From assembly GCF_000972845.2 (NCBI RefSeq), contig NC_040033.1, forward strand, positions 3,066,241 through 3,130,240: a stretch of 64,000 nt of DNA, read 5' to 3'. Position numbers and translations under genes: made by a program. Shown here one piece after another: positions 63,120 to 64,000 of the stretch. The notes below the pieces were generated by a model. That model had not been told where the DNA came from. It did no database searches and worked only from the letters and a program-made list of their open reading frames with translations. Position 1 is the stretch's first letter. Every line of letters begins with the position of its first letter. Source of the stretch: Larimichthys crocea (taxonomy: Eukaryota > Chordata > Actinopteri > Sciaenidae).

Positions 63120-64000
63120 CAATGCCAAACATTAGATATTCTACGTTGTCCTCACGTTGTTTAACACATTGATTGCAAAACTCAATATGAGCCAGCCAAA
63201 CATGCCAAACATGCATAAGTGAGTATCTTCCAAGGTAACAGTCTTGAGTATGAAATTGCATCTTCATCTGATCTCTTTGTGAGAGGTAGTTCTGTCAGAG
63301 TCTCTAATGCAAAAAAAAAAAAAAATTACACTGTGACTCATCAGTGGTTCACTCATGTCCTTGCAGGTCTTGGAGTTCGTCAGCCCCATCTTCAATTCTA
63401 CTAATATCCTCAGTGACATCATTTTCTTTCCTTCTCAATACAAATATCTTTTCTACAAAACCTCTGAGTGGATTACATTATGGCCAGGGTTAAACAACTA
63501 GAACTCTTGGCTAGGGCTACTAAAAAAATGTGGTTATTGTTTGTGAAAGTTAATTACAGGTTTGCAGTGGAGTTCATAGGAGCGTAGAAAAAAAAATGAG
63601 GTTTTACACACCCATCTAACCAACTTCCACAGCTTTACTTTCCACATCTCAACATAATAATATAAAAATAATATAATTGGAGTGGAAACACACAATATGG
63701 ATGTAGTTCCTGAGATACTGGGCTGAATCATAACATGGCACATTTTTAACACAATAAAATGTTACCACGGTATATGGTACACTCATCCTTCACACAATCA
63801 GGATGACAGACTGCTGAAGCTTCATATTAGCTCCAGGTCTATCCCAAAACCCATAGTCTATCATCTGATGACAATTTAGCTTCTGGGGTCTTCCAAATAT
63901 CTCCCCGATATCTGAAAAACAGATAACGGGTATCCAGGCCAAGATTTCCCATCTAGTCAAATTAGCAATTTGATACACAAAAATGAATGATCTCTCTTTT

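Larger units (their letters stand above)
54275..64000 (-). other. Part of a large upstream intron of the vstm2a-like gene, running off the right edge
   Basis: Upstream (minus strand) of the 54274 acceptor no exon with the IQWW codons was found: every CCACCA on the plus strand between 54300 and 64000 was checked for the CCACCAYTG pattern that Gln-Trp-Trp requires, and none fitted. The first coding exons are therefore probably outside the window, making this intron longer than 9.7 kb. It contains enhancer-like blocks, a diverged duplication and retroposon tails, all listed separately. Stretches at 60740-62000 and 63130-64000 show nothing I can name. Confidence 0.6.

Noticed and set aside
1..64000. 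CRISPR array, prophage, operon or prokaryotic system
   Set aside because: Splice sites, long introns, microsatellites and vertebrate transposons show vertebrate nuclear DNA. The tandem repeats are microsatellites or two-copy duplications.

Overview
This window is teleost fish nuclear DNA, most likely from a spiny-rayed (percomorph) species. The evidence is a mostly non-coding, AT-rich sequence with long introns, many (TG)n microsatellites, and a mixture of degraded elements typical of fish: Tc1/mariner, several non-autonomous hAT elements with 8-bp target duplications, CR1/L2/Rex-like LINE pieces and SINE/LINE tails. There is no operon structure, and I found no bacterial or viral gene.

The one protein-coding gene I can support lies on the minus strand. 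It belongs to the VSTM2 family of V-set immunoglobulin proteins and is closest to VSTM2A. Three exons are visible: a 51-bp exon (54224-54274), a 337-bp exon (50704-51040) with the end of the Ig domain and a Pro/Lys/Ser-rich stalk, and a terminal exon (34367-34443) with a short hydrophobic C-terminus and the stop codon. Splice sites and phases agree across all three. The exons for the signal peptide and first half of the Ig fold were not found and should lie beyond base 64000. The visible part of the gene therefore spans about 20 kb, and its 5' part extends off the right edge.

Layout: 1-31000 is intergenic sequence downstream of the gene, with several stretches that look like conserved non-coding elements (by composition only), a Tc1 fossil carrying a nested MITE, a reverse-oriented LINE fragment and a hAT element inside a retroposon. 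31000-34366 is probably the 3' UTR in part. 34444-50703 is a 16.3-kb intron with a LINE tail, other repeats and a hAT element. 51041-54223 is a 3.2-kb intron dominated by a 1-kb hAT element with a long internal foldback. 54275-64000 is part of a large upstream intron with enhancer-like blocks and a diverged direct duplication of about 300 bp that matches no repeat I recognise.

Conservation could not be computed here. All regulatory-element calls are inferences from composition and motif content. Protein-family and transposon calls rest on remembered family features, not on database searches.
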